Source: Allokutzneria oryzae (lineage in GTDB: Bacteria; Actinomycetota; Actinomycetes; Mycobacteriales; Pseudonocardiaceae). Taken from it: a stretch of DNA of 64,000 nucleotides. Both the position numbers and the translations under genes were made by a program. The notes under the pieces are model-generated. The model did not search any database, was not told where the DNA came from, and saw only the letters and a program-made list of their open reading frames with translations. Of this stretch, positions 55,704 to 63,393 are shown one piece after another; position 1 is the stretch's first letter; each line of letters starts with the position of its first letter. The DNA is taken from positions 62,001-126,000 of the forward strand of contig NZ_JBHLZU010000019.1 of assembly GCF_042429765.1 (NCBI RefSeq), in the 5' to 3' direction.

Positions 55704-57505
55704 TCGCCGACCAGATCGACGGGTTCGCGCCGAGCCCGGACGGCACGCTGCTCGCCTACATCTCCGACGCGAGCGGGTCACCACAACCGTGGTGCCTGAG
55801 GCTGGACGGCGCAGCGGCACCACGACTGTCCGAAGTGGACGGCACGGTGACCAGGCTCGGCTGGCGGCCGGACGGCAGCAGGCTGCTCGTCCAGATCGAC
55901 CCGGACGGCGCCGAGAACTACCGGATCGCGGAGGTCGACCTGGTCAGCGGCGCCGTGGAGTGGCTGACCCCGGAGGGCACCCGCGCCGAGATCGGTGTGC
56001 CCTATGCCAGCTCCGGCAATCCGTACAGCCCGGACGGCCGCTTGTTGGCCTACGCGACGAGCGCCAGGGACGAGTCGGTCTTCGACGTCTTCGTGCGTGA
56101 CCTCACCACGGGCGCGGTGACCACCGTGCTTCAAGCGGGTGACGAGGTCAGCGAGGACCGCTACCTGCCGATGTTCTTCTCACCCGATTCGCGTCGGCTG
56201 CTCGTGCTGCGGATGCACCAGGGCACCGAGCACGACCTGTTCGTGTGCCACCTCGACACCGGCGCGGTCGAGCACGTCACCCCGCACGAGGGCCCGGCGA
56301 AGTTCCTGCCCGCCGCGTGGTCGGAGGACGGGATCTACGTCTGCACGACCCTCGGCCGTGACCACACCGGGCTCGCGCTGCTCAAGCCGGACGGCTCGCT
56401 CGACTGGCTGGCGACGCCGGACCACGACATCGACGGCGCGGCGCTCTCGCCAGACGGGCGATGGCTGGTGTGGGGCGTCAACGTGGCCAGCTACTCCAGG
56501 CTGGAGTGGCTGAACCGGCAGACCGGTGATCGCGGCACGGTCGACGGGCTCCCCCGCTGCGTGGCCACGCAGGAGTACGGCTTCGACGGTCAGACCCTCC
56601 ACCTGCGCGGCGAAGAGCTGTTCGTCCTGGCCAGCAGGGCGACCGCGGCGAAGGACGCCTGGTCGGTGAACCTCACGACCGGCGGAGTCCGGCAGCTCAC
56701 CGACTCCGGCCCGGACCTGCCGGACGACCTGGTCGAGCCGGAGGTGGTGCGGTTCCCGAGCGCGGACGGCCGCACCGTGCACGGCCTGCTCTACCGCCCG
56801 CGCGGGGTCTCCAGGGCCGGGGTCGTCCTCGACATCCACGGCGGCCCGGAACACCAGGCCCGGCCCTGGTTCTCGGGGATGACGCAGAGGTTGCTGGCGC
56901 GCGGGATCGGCGTGCTCGCGACGAACATCCGCGGCTCGTCCGGCTACGGGCTGAGCTACCAGCGGTTGATCTACCGCGACTGGGGCGGCGGTGACCTGGA
57001 CGACCTGGCGGGCGCCGCCGCGTACCTCAACGGGCTGAGCTGGGTGGACGGTCAGCGGCTCGGGGTGTTCGGCGCGTCCTACGGTGGCTTCGCGGCGCTG
57101 AGCTGTCTCACCAGGCTGCCGCAGCTGTGGCGCGCGGGCGTGTCGATCTGCGGGGTGTCCGACCTGGTCAGCGACGTGCGCTCGTTCCCGCCGACGTGGC
57201 GGCGGCGGGCGAGGGACTGGGTCGGCGATCCCGACGACCCCGCGGACAACGCCCGGCTGCGCGAGGCCAGCCCGTACCGGCACGCGCACCGGCTCCAGGC
57301 GCCGCTGCTGCTGGTGCACGGGATCAACGACACGCGGGTGTCGATCGCCGAGTCCGACCAGATGTACGCGCGGCTGGTCGAGCTGGACCTGCCGGTCGAG
57401 CTGGTGCGGGTGGACGGCGAGGGGCACGTGGTCGCCGACCGCGAGACCAGGGAGAGCGAGGAGGAGATGGTCATCGAGTGGTTCGCCGAACACCTCGCGC
57501 CTTGA
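55700..57505 (+). CDS. S9-family peptidase (prolyl oligopeptidase/acylaminoacyl peptidase-like)
   Basis: This 601-residue protein has an N-terminal beta-propeller of repeated SPDG-type blades (FAPSPDGTLLAYISD, YSPDGRLLAYATS, LSPDGRWLVWG). The C-terminal alpha/beta hydrolase domain has LDIHGGPEHQARPWF, Ser in GVFGASYGGFAALS, LLVHGINDTRVSIAES (Asp region) and GEGHVVADRET (His). It fits the acylaminoacyl-peptidase branch of S9. There is no signal peptide, so with the coupled M20 enzyme it probably degrades imported peptides in the cytoplasm. Its ATG at 55700 overlaps the preceding stop codon. Confidence 0.92.
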   Translation: MIADQIDGFAPSPDGTLLAYISDASGSPQPWCLRLDGAAAPRLSEVDGTVTRLGWRPDGSRLLVQIDPDGAENYRIAEVDLVSGAVEWLTPEGTRAEIGVPYASSGNPYSPDGRLLAYATSARDESVFDVFVRDLTTGAVTTVLQAGDEVSEDRYLPMFFSPDSRRLLVLRMHQGTEHDLFVCHLDTGAVEHVTPHEGPAKFLPAAWSEDGIYVCTTLGRDHTGLALLKPDGSLDWLATPDHDIDGAALSPDGRWLVWGVNVASYSRLEWLNRQTGDRGTVDGLPRCVATQEYGFDGQTLHLRGEELFVLASRATAAKDAWSVNLTTGGVRQLTDSGPDLPDDLVEPEVVRFPSADGRTVHGLLYRPRGVSRAGVVLDIHGGPEHQARPWFSGMTQRLLARGIGVLATNIRGSSGYGLSYQRLIYRDWGGGDLDDLAGAAAYLNGLSWVDGQRLGVFGASYGGFAALSCLTRLPQLWRAGVSICGVSDLVSDVRSFPPTWRRRARDWVGDPDDPADNARLREASPYRHAHRLQAPLLLVHGINDTRVSIAESDQMYARLVELDLPVELVRVDGEGHVVADRETRESEEEMVIEWFAEHLAP

Positions 57506-57538
57506 CCTCAAGCAAGATCGAGGTTCTACGGTCGGACC

Positions 57539-57925
57539 ATGACCGTGAAGCTGAACCACACCATCGTCCACGCCACCGACCGGGAGGCCACCGCGAGCTT
57601 CCTGGTCTCGGTCCTCGGTTTCGCCGAGCCGCAGGAGTTCGGCCCGTTCCTCGTCGTCCAGACCGACAACGAGGTCTCGCTGGACGTGCTGCACAACCCC
57701 GGCGAGTTCACCAGGCAGCACTACGCCTTCCTCGTGGAGGAGGACGAGTTCGACGTGATCTTCGGCCGGATCCGCGAGCGCGGCCTGCCGTACTGGGCGG
57801 GCCCCGGCCACCGAGGGCCCGGCGAGATCAACACCAATGACGGCGGCCGGGGCGTCTACTTCGACGACCCCGACGGCCACGCGCTGGAGATCCTGACCCG
57901 CCCGTACGGCTCCGGGGACGCGTGA
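57539..57925 (+). CDS. VOC-superfamily (glyoxalase-like) protein
   Basis: This 128-residue protein has one VOC module pair: MTVKLNHTIVHATDREATA, FLVSVLGFAEPQEFGPFLVV, GRIRERGLPYWAGPG and a C-terminal FDDPDGHALEILTRPYG (metal-ligand Glu in HALEIL). His in LNHTIV and Glu near the end are the standard metal sites. The function could be a dioxygenase, isomerase or resistance-type binding protein. It lies 33 bp downstream of the S9 peptidase gene and may be cotranscribed. Confidence 0.86.
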   Translation: MTVKLNHTIVHATDREATASFLVSVLGFAEPQEFGPFLVVQTDNEVSLDVLHNPGEFTRQHYAFLVEEDEFDVIFGRIRERGLPYWAGPGHRGPGEINTNDGGRGVYFDDPDGHALEILTRPYGSGDA

Positions 57926-58217
57926 CCCAGGTCACACGCCGGTCCGGGAACACCGGGCAGTGGTCATGAGTTGATCGACTGGGGCGGTGCGGAACGTGTC
58001 CCCCGGGCCTACCTCAGGCCGTCGCGGAATACCGTTCGGCTGGAGCCGCGTTCGTGCCATCCGCCGTGAGGCGACCGCCGCACCGTCCCCCCTTCTCCCC
58101 CACCCGCCCCGGTTCCCGGAACCGGCGTGGCGGGTCGGCTGCGCCCACGCGAGGGGCTCAGGGGATGCTGTGCGGGTCATCGACCGGCCTGACCACGGAC
58201 TAGGACCTCTGCACCTC
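57926..58217. other. Intergenic region with a 17-bp palindrome
   Basis: This 292-bp gap contains a perfect dyad CCGGTTCC-C-GGAACCGG at 58109-58125, about 90 bp upstream of the DUF6193 gene, a candidate operator. The rest is C-rich (58086-58105) and shows no reliable gene; the frame upstream of 58218 is open but reads low-complexity Arg/Pro. I do not extend the DUF6193 gene into it. Confidence 0.5.
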
Positions 58218-58919
58218 ATGCGTGACGACATGCGTTCCCACTACCCCGAGCTCGTCGAAGCGGCCGACCTCAGCGCCGCGCTGCTGCGCCAGTCCGCTGT
58301 GGACGGCCGCGAGCTCACGCTGGAGCCCGACCAGCACCCGCACTCCGCCCGCGTGCTCAGCGCGCGGGGCACCGTCGAGGTCGACCTGGCCACCAGGGAA
58401 CGCTCGTTCCAACTCAGCCTGTGGAGCCGCGGGGTGAACCTCGCGCGCGGTGACACCGCGGACATCACCGAGGTGGTGGGCATCTGCCGCGCATGGGAGG
58501 CGGGCGCCTGCCTTGCGGACCTGCGCGCGGCATGGCCGCTGCTGTCCTACACCGAGCTCGCCGAGGCCCACGAGCGCGGCGACGCCGTGGAGGTGAAGTG
58601 GCGGATGCTGCTGGAGAACGGTGACCCGCACCTGCGCCCGCTGATCGAGGCCGCGCTGACCGAGCCGCGGCTGCGCGAGCTGTTCCCGTTCACCAGCCGC
58701 CGCGCACTGCTGTTCAGCCGCTGCACCGGCTACCCGTACCTGAGCGTTCCGCCCGTGGTGCTGCCGCTGGGCGCAGGCCGTTACCGCGTCGTCGGCCCGG
58801 ACGACACGGTGCTCGGCGAGGATGACGCGGCAGGCGCGGTCGCGGTGGCGGTCGCCGCGCTGCCCGCCGACTGCGGACCGGCGGTGCCGGGAACCGCGGA
58901 GGACCTGCGCACGGAGTGA
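58218..58919 (+). CDS. DUF6193-like protein
   Basis: This 233-residue protein has SFQLSLWSRGVNLARGDTAD, EVVGICRAWEAGACLADLRA, YTELAEAHERGDAVEVKWRM and EPRLRELFPFTSRRALLFSR, which match what I recall of the DUF6193 family annotated as natural-product biosynthesis proteins. The activity is not known. ATG 58218 is the first start that keeps the family-like sequence. The 3' end forms part of a perfect 13-bp terminator stem. No biosynthetic enzymes are adjacent, so the pathway link is open. Confidence 0.7.
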   Translation: MRDDMRSHYPELVEAADLSAALLRQSAVDGRELTLEPDQHPHSARVLSARGTVEVDLATRERSFQLSLWSRGVNLARGDTADITEVVGICRAWEAGACLADLRAAWPLLSYTELAEAHERGDAVEVKWRMLLENGDPHLRPLIEAALTEPRLRELFPFTSRRALLFSRCTGYPYLSVPPVVLPLGAGRYRVVGPDDTVLGEDDAAGAVAVAVAALPADCGPAVPGTAEDLRTE

Positions 58920-58932
58920 GCAGGTCCTCCGC
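58896..58932 (+). terminator. Hairpin spanning the DUF6193 stop codon
   Basis: GCGGAGGACCTGC (58896-58908) pairs perfectly with 58920-58932 across an 11-nt loop that holds the end of the gene. The 13-bp GC-rich stem without a T-run is typical of actinobacterial terminators. Confidence 0.6.
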
Positions 58933-59007
58933 CCGCCTCACGGCTTGAGGTCGACGGCCTTGGTCGGACAATCGTGGAAACCGCGCTTGGAAACCATGGG
59001 GGCCCAG

Positions 59008-59379
59008 GTGAAGTACATGATCCTCATCCAGAGCAACGCCGCCTCACTGGCCAGGTGGGAGCGGCTCTCCGACGAACAGCGCACGGACTTCGGCAGGGGG
59101 CACAAGAAGCTGACGGAGGAGCTGGCGGCGTCCGGCCACCTGGTCTCCTCCGAGGGGCTGGCCGACCCGAAGCTCGCCAGGCACGTGTCGCTGCGCGACG
59201 GCAAGGTGATGACCACCGACGGCCCCTACGCCGAGGCGAAGGAACACCTGGCCGGCTTCTACGTGGTGGACTGCGCCGACTTCGACGAGGCGGTGGGCAT
59301 CGCCGCACGTGTGCCCGACGTGCGGCTCGGGGGCGAGGTCGAGGTGCGTCCGGTCTTCGACCTCAACCAGATCGGCTAA
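59008..59379 (+). CDS. YCII-related (DGPF-type) protein
   Basis: This 123-residue protein begins VKYMILIQSNAASLARW and carries TTDGPYAEAKEHLAGFYVVD, the DGPF/YCII signature, with a C-terminal GGEVEVRPVFDL. YCII folds are ferredoxin-like with a His-Asp pair; members often sit next to ECF sigma factors in actinobacteria, but none is seen here. GTG 59008 aligns with the family start, and ATG 58996 gives four extra residues. Palindromic repeat copy C lies 105 bp after the stop codon. Confidence 0.85.
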   Translation: MKYMILIQSNAASLARWERLSDEQRTDFGRGHKKLTEELAASGHLVSSEGLADPKLARHVSLRDGKVMTTDGPYAEAKEHLAGFYVVDCADFDEAVGIAARVPDVRLGGEVEVRPVFDLNQIG

Positions 59380-59483
59380 CCCGGCCCCGCACGCCGTCCG
59401 ACCTAGCGGGAACTCCGCCCCCCGTGGGAACTCCGTCCCCCCGGCACCCCCGTGCGCGCGTAACCCAGCCGACGTGGTCGAGG

Positions 59484-59553
59484 TTTTCGCGTTTTGTAGG
59501 CTTAATGCGCGAAAGAGCGCTCTCATTTCACATTAAGCCTACAAAACGCGAAA
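59484..59553. repeat. Palindromic repeat, copy C of three
   Basis: Perfect 23-bp arms (59485-59507 and 59531-59553, containing CGCGTTTTGTAGGCTTAATG) enclose a centre with GAGCGCTC. The element lies between the convergent YCII and TPR genes. It is nearly identical to copy B and shares the trailing TGAGGGG with copy A. Confidence 0.85.
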
Positions 59554-59594
59554 TGAGGGGCACGGAGGTAAGGGGGCTGGGGGGCCAGGGGGGC

Positions 59595-60098
59595 TCAGTC
59601 GGCCCAGACCTGGTCGAGGTCTCGGGCGTACAGCGCGATGGCTCGCGAGTAGGACTTCACTTCCTCGTCGTCGGTGGTGTCCAGCACGAGGTTCAGCAGC
59701 GACGAGACGGCTTCCTTGTGCTCACCGCAGTTGTAGAGCGTCATCGCCAGGAACGCTTTCAGCGGCGCGTAGTCCGGGAACTCCGCGACGCCGCGCCGCA
59801 GCGTCTCCAGCGACTCCTCGTACCGGCCGAGCGTCCGGTAGGTGCTGCCGAGGCCGAGGAAAACGCCATGTCGCTCGACCTTGCTCAGGCCGGGAAGGCT
59901 CAACGCGCGAGAGTAGAACGGGACAGCGGCCGACTCCTTGCCGAGCGAGTCGTGCGCCCACCCGGTCTGATACGCCACGCGGGCGTCGTCCGGGTACTTA
60001 TCGGACAGCTCTAGTGCCTCGCGCAGCGCGTCCTCCAGGCGTCCTTCCTTCCGCGCCTGGACGATCCGCTCGATCCCGGTCTCGACAGACTCCGACAT
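59595..60098 (-). CDS. Tetratricopeptide repeat protein
   Basis: This 167-residue cytoplasmic protein has four TPR-like helical pairs, for example ARVAYQTGWAHDSLGKESAA, RHGVFLGLGSTYRTLGRYEE and APLKAFLAMTLYNCGEHKEA. TPR proteins mediate protein contacts; no enzymatic domain is attached. It is convergent with the YCII gene, with repeat copy C between them, and divergent from the sugar-binding protein gene. Confidence 0.85.
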   Translation of the reverse strand: MSESVETGIERIVQARKEGRLEDALREALELSDKYPDDARVAYQTGWAHDSLGKESAAVPFYSRALSLPGLSKVERHGVFLGLGSTYRTLGRYEESLETLRRGVAEFPDYAPLKAFLAMTLYNCGEHKEAVSSLLNLVLDTTDDEEVKSYSRAIALYARDLDQVWAD

Positions 60099-60287
60099 GG
60101 GGCGATCATCTCATCTCAGCAGCCGGCCGACCCGAGTTCCGACCCATCGCCACGCGGCGATGAAGTCGGGGGTGCAGCGGTGTCGATCTCAGTCAGCGAG
60201 AATGATCGACGCGGGTCGTGTCGGCGTGATGGGGTTCGGTGTGGGAAAGTCACCGGCCACACCGAGTACGTGTCGATGGAGGTACTG

Positions 60288-61553
60288 ATGTCCTCAACAC
60301 CGCTGTCCAGGCGCGGTTTCCTGAACGCAGCGGGCGCGGTCGCGCTCGCGGGCGCCTTCGGCGGTCTCAGCGCGTGCGGGTCGAACACCGGCCGCGGCGG
60401 CAACGGTGGCCAGGGCCTCCAGCAGTGGTACCACGCGTACGGGGAGAACGGCGTCCAGCAGGCCGTCGAGCGCTACGCCAAGGCGTACACCGCCACGCCG
60501 GTCTCCGTGCAGTGGAACCCCGGTGACTACTCCTCGAAGCTGTCCACCTCGCTGCTCTCCGGCGGCGGACCTGACGTCTTCGAGTCCACGCTGCAGATCA
60601 GCATGGTGCGCGCGAACCAGATCGTTCCGCTGGACGACGTGATCGCGCCCGCGAAGGACGACTTCACCGCCACCGTGCTCGCCGGGCACACCGTGGACGG
60701 CAAGGTCTACGGCATCCCCCAGGCCGTCGACATGCAGATGTTGTTCTACCGCAAGAGCTTCCTGGACAAGGCGGGCGTCAAGCCGCCGACGACCGTCGAC
60801 GAGCTCATCGACGCCGCGAAGAAGCTCACCTCCGGCGGCGTGAAGGGGCTGTTCGTCGGCAACGACAGCGGTGTGTCCACGCTCGGCGGCCCCGCGCTGT
60901 GGTCGGTCGGCCTGGACTACGTCACCCCGGAGCACAAGGTCGGCTTCGACGACCCGGCCGCCGCGACCGCCGTCGCCAAGCTGCGCGAGCTCAACACCAG
61001 CAACAGCCTGCTGCTCGGCGCGGTGAAGGACTGGTCGGAGCCGGACGCGTTCATCCAGGGCCAGGTCGCCATGCAGTGGTGCGGTCTGTGGGCGGTCCCC
61101 GCCGTGCAGAAGGCGCTCGGCGAGGACTTCGGCTTGCTGCCGTGGCCGAAGCTCTCCGGATCGGGCAGCGCGTCGGTCCCGGTCGGCGCGTACGGCGCGA
61201 TGGTCAACGCGAAGAGCAAGAAGATCGACGAGGCCAAGGCCTTCGTGAAGTGGCTGTGGATCGACCGCACCGAGTACCAGGAGGACTTCAACCTCTCCTA
61301 CGGCTTCCACATCCCGCCGCGCGCCTCGCTGGCCGGCAAGGCCGACAAGCTCAAGGCCGGCCCGGCCGCTGACGCGGTGGCCTTCGTCAAGGACCTCGCC
61401 AAGTCCTCCAACCCGCCGGACTGGACGCAGTCGATGCGCACCGCCTACCAGGACGCGCTGTCGCGGGTGGTGCGCGAGGGCGCCGACCCGGCGGTCGAGC
61501 TGCGCGGCGCGGTGGCCAAGGCGCAGGACGAGCTGAAGCGCCTGTACGGATGA
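60288..61553 (+). CDS. Sugar ABC importer binding protein (Tat lipoprotein)
   Basis: This 421-residue family-1 solute-binding protein has a twin-arginine signal, SRRGFLNAAGAVALAG, followed by a lipobox (GGLSACGSN), so it is a Tat-exported lipoprotein. The body shows LLSGGGPDVFESTLQI, GKVYGIPQAVDMQMLFYRK and AFIQGQVAMQWCGLWAVPA, typical of sugar-binding proteins. ATG 60288 is placed 5 bp after GGAGG. GTCGATC and GATCGAC (60182-60210) form an interrupted dyad upstream that may bind a LacI- or ROK-type regulator not seen here. It is the first gene of the importer operon. Confidence 0.9.
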   Translation: MSSTPLSRRGFLNAAGAVALAGAFGGLSACGSNTGRGGNGGQGLQQWYHAYGENGVQQAVERYAKAYTATPVSVQWNPGDYSSKLSTSLLSGGGPDVFESTLQISMVRANQIVPLDDVIAPAKDDFTATVLAGHTVDGKVYGIPQAVDMQMLFYRKSFLDKAGVKPPTTVDELIDAAKKLTSGGVKGLFVGNDSGVSTLGGPALWSVGLDYVTPEHKVGFDDPAAATAVAKLRELNTSNSLLLGAVKDWSEPDAFIQGQVAMQWCGLWAVPAVQKALGEDFGLLPWPKLSGSGSASVPVGAYGAMVNAKSKKIDEAKAFVKWLWIDRTEYQEDFNLSYGFHIPPRASLAGKADKLKAGPAADAVAFVKDLAKSSNPPDWTQSMRTAYQDALSRVVREGADPAVELRGAVAKAQDELKRLYG

Positions 61554-62476
61554 GCTCGGCCGCCGCCACCGTCCGCAAGAAGAAACCCGGCAACGCCAAG
61601 GCTTTCTGGCTCTTCGTCGGCCCGTTCCTCGCCGGTCTGGCGATCTTCGCCTACCTGCCGATCGGCTGGAGCCTGCTGCTCAGCTTCTTCAACGCGCACA
61701 ACACGGTCACCCCGACGGAGTTCGTCGGGGTGGACAACTACATCGACATGCTCAGCGACGGCGCGTTCCTGCAGAGCATGGGCACGTTCACGCTGTTCGC
61801 GCTGTTCATCGTGCCGCTGACGTTCGTGCTGTCGCTGGCCCTGGCGCTGTTGGTCAACCAGATCGGCTTCGCGCGGACCTTCTTCCGGTCGGTGTTCTTC
61901 CTGCCGACCGCGTGCTCCTACGTGGTCGCGTCGCTGATCTGGAAGCTGTCGATCTTCAACGGCCTGCGCTACGGGCTGGCCAACACCGTGCTGTCCTGGT
62001 TCGGCATCGAGCCGATCGCGTGGACGGTCTCCACCGACCCGCCGTGGTACTGGCTGGTGCTGGTGACGCTGCGGCTGTGGCTGCAGCTCGGCTTCTACAT
62101 GATCCTGTTCATCGCCGGGCTCCAGCGCATTCCGCAGCACCTCTACGAGGCGGCGTGGATCGACGGGGCCAAGCCGGGCTGGCAGACGTTGCGCCACGTG
62201 ACGCTGCCGCAGCTGCGGGCGACCTCGGTCTCGGTCATCCTGCTCACCCTCATCGCCGCCTACCAGGCGTTCGACGAGTTCTACAACGTGCTGGGCTCGG
62301 CCGACGGCTATCCGCCCTTCGCCCGGCCACCGCTGGTCTACCTCTACTACAGCGCGCTGGGCAGCGGTGGGCAGGACTTCGGCCACGGCAGCGCGGGCGC
62401 GGTCATCCTCGCGCTGCTGATCGCGCTGGTGACGTTGTTGCAGGGCAGGCTGTTCGGGTTCAGGAGGGGCGAGTGA
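61550..62476 (+). CDS. Sugar ABC importer permease (MalF-like)
   Basis: This 308-residue permease has six TMs. The first part reads FWLFVGPFLAGLAIFAYLPI, and the EAA loop PQHLYEAAWIDGAKPGWQTL docks onto the ATPase. Its ATG overlaps the stop codon of the binding-protein gene (61550-61553), and its stop codon overlaps the next permease start. Together with the partner permease it forms the membrane channel for a sugar or oligosaccharide. Confidence 0.93.
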   Translation: MSSAAATVRKKKPGNAKAFWLFVGPFLAGLAIFAYLPIGWSLLLSFFNAHNTVTPTEFVGVDNYIDMLSDGAFLQSMGTFTLFALFIVPLTFVLSLALALLVNQIGFARTFFRSVFFLPTACSYVVASLIWKLSIFNGLRYGLANTVLSWFGIEPIAWTVSTDPPWYWLVLVTLRLWLQLGFYMILFIAGLQRIPQHLYEAAWIDGAKPGWQTLRHVTLPQLRATSVSVILLTLIAAYQAFDEFYNVLGSADGYPPFARPPLVYLYYSALGSGGQDFGHGSAGAVILALLIALVTLLQGRLFGFRRGE

Positions 62477-63342
62477 GCGAGCACGTGCACCGCCCGGCCG
62501 GGTATCGGCGCACCCCGGCGGGCGTGATCACCTCGGGTCTGCGCTACCTGGCGCTCGTGGTGGCCGGGGCGCTGTTCCTGGTGCCGTTCTACCTGTTGCT
62601 GCGCAACGGCCTGGCCACCGAGGCCGAGGTCGCCGCGCCGGACTGGACGTTCTTCCCGGACACGCTGCACTGGGAGAACTTCGCCGAGCTGTTCTCGGAC
62701 CCGTCGGTGCCGCTGCTGGCCAGCATGGGCAACTCCGTGCTCGTCTCGGTGCTGCAGACGATCGGGCAGCTGCTGCTGTGCGGCCTGGCGGGCTACGGCA
62801 TGGCCCGCATCCCCTACCGGCACTCCGGCAAGGTCTTCTACGCGGTGGTCGCCACGCTGATGATCCCGGCGGCGGTGACGTTCGTGCCGAGCTTCGTCGT
62901 GGTCTCCAGCCTCGGCTGGCTCAGCGACCTGCGCGGCCTGGTGATCCCCGGTCTGTTCAGCGGGTTCACCGCGTTCCTGTTCCGGCAGTACTTCCTGGCC
63001 TTCCCCAAGGAGCTGGAGGAGGCCGCCCGCATCGACGGCCTCGGCTACTGGGGGACGTTCTGGCGGATCGTGGTGCCGAACTCCTGGAACTTCATCGCCG
63101 CGCTCGCGGTGATCTCCTTCATCGGCAGCTGGAACGCGTTCCTGTGGCCGTTGGTGATCGCCCAGGACCAGTCCTCGTGGACCGTCCAGGTGGCGTTGTC
63201 GAGCTTCCTCACCGCGCAGAACCTGAACGTGCACCAGCTGTTCCTGGCCGCTGCGGTCTCGATCCTGCCGCTGGTCCTCGTTTTCGTGACGCTGCAACGC
63301 TTCCTGGTCAGGGGCGTCGCGGAGACCGGCATCAAGGGCTGA
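62473..63342 (+). CDS. Sugar ABC importer permease (MalG-like)
   Basis: This 289-residue permease of the MalG type has a first TM LRYLALVVAGALFLVPFYLL and an EAA loop FPKELEEAARIDGLGYWGTF. It starts at GTG 62473, whose GTGA overlaps the stop codon of the upstream permease gene. No ATPase gene follows; in many actinobacteria a shared MsiK-type ATPase serves such importers. A strong bidirectional terminator follows 10 bp after the stop codon. Confidence 0.93.
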   Translation: MSEHVHRPAGYRRTPAGVITSGLRYLALVVAGALFLVPFYLLLRNGLATEAEVAAPDWTFFPDTLHWENFAELFSDPSVPLLASMGNSVLVSVLQTIGQLLLCGLAGYGMARIPYRHSGKVFYAVVATLMIPAAVTFVPSFVVVSSLGWLSDLRGLVIPGLFSGFTAFLFRQYFLAFPKELEEAARIDGLGYWGTFWRIVVPNSWNFIAALAVISFIGSWNAFLWPLVIAQDQSSWTVQVALSSFLTAQNLNVHQLFLAAAVSILPLVLVFVTLQRFLVRGVAETGIKG

Positions 63343-63352
63343 ACGGGCACCA

Positions 63353-63386
63353 TGAAGGCCGGGCACCGCGTGGTGCCCGGCCTTCA
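63353..63386. terminator. Strong bidirectional terminator hairpin
   Basis: A perfect 15-bp GC-rich stem (63353-63367 with 63372-63386, TGAAGGCCGGGCACC) and a 4-nt loop lie between the stop codons of the sugar permease gene and the convergent last gene. CGTCTTCTC follows on the plus strand. Confidence 0.85.
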
Positions 63387-63393
63387 CGTCTTC

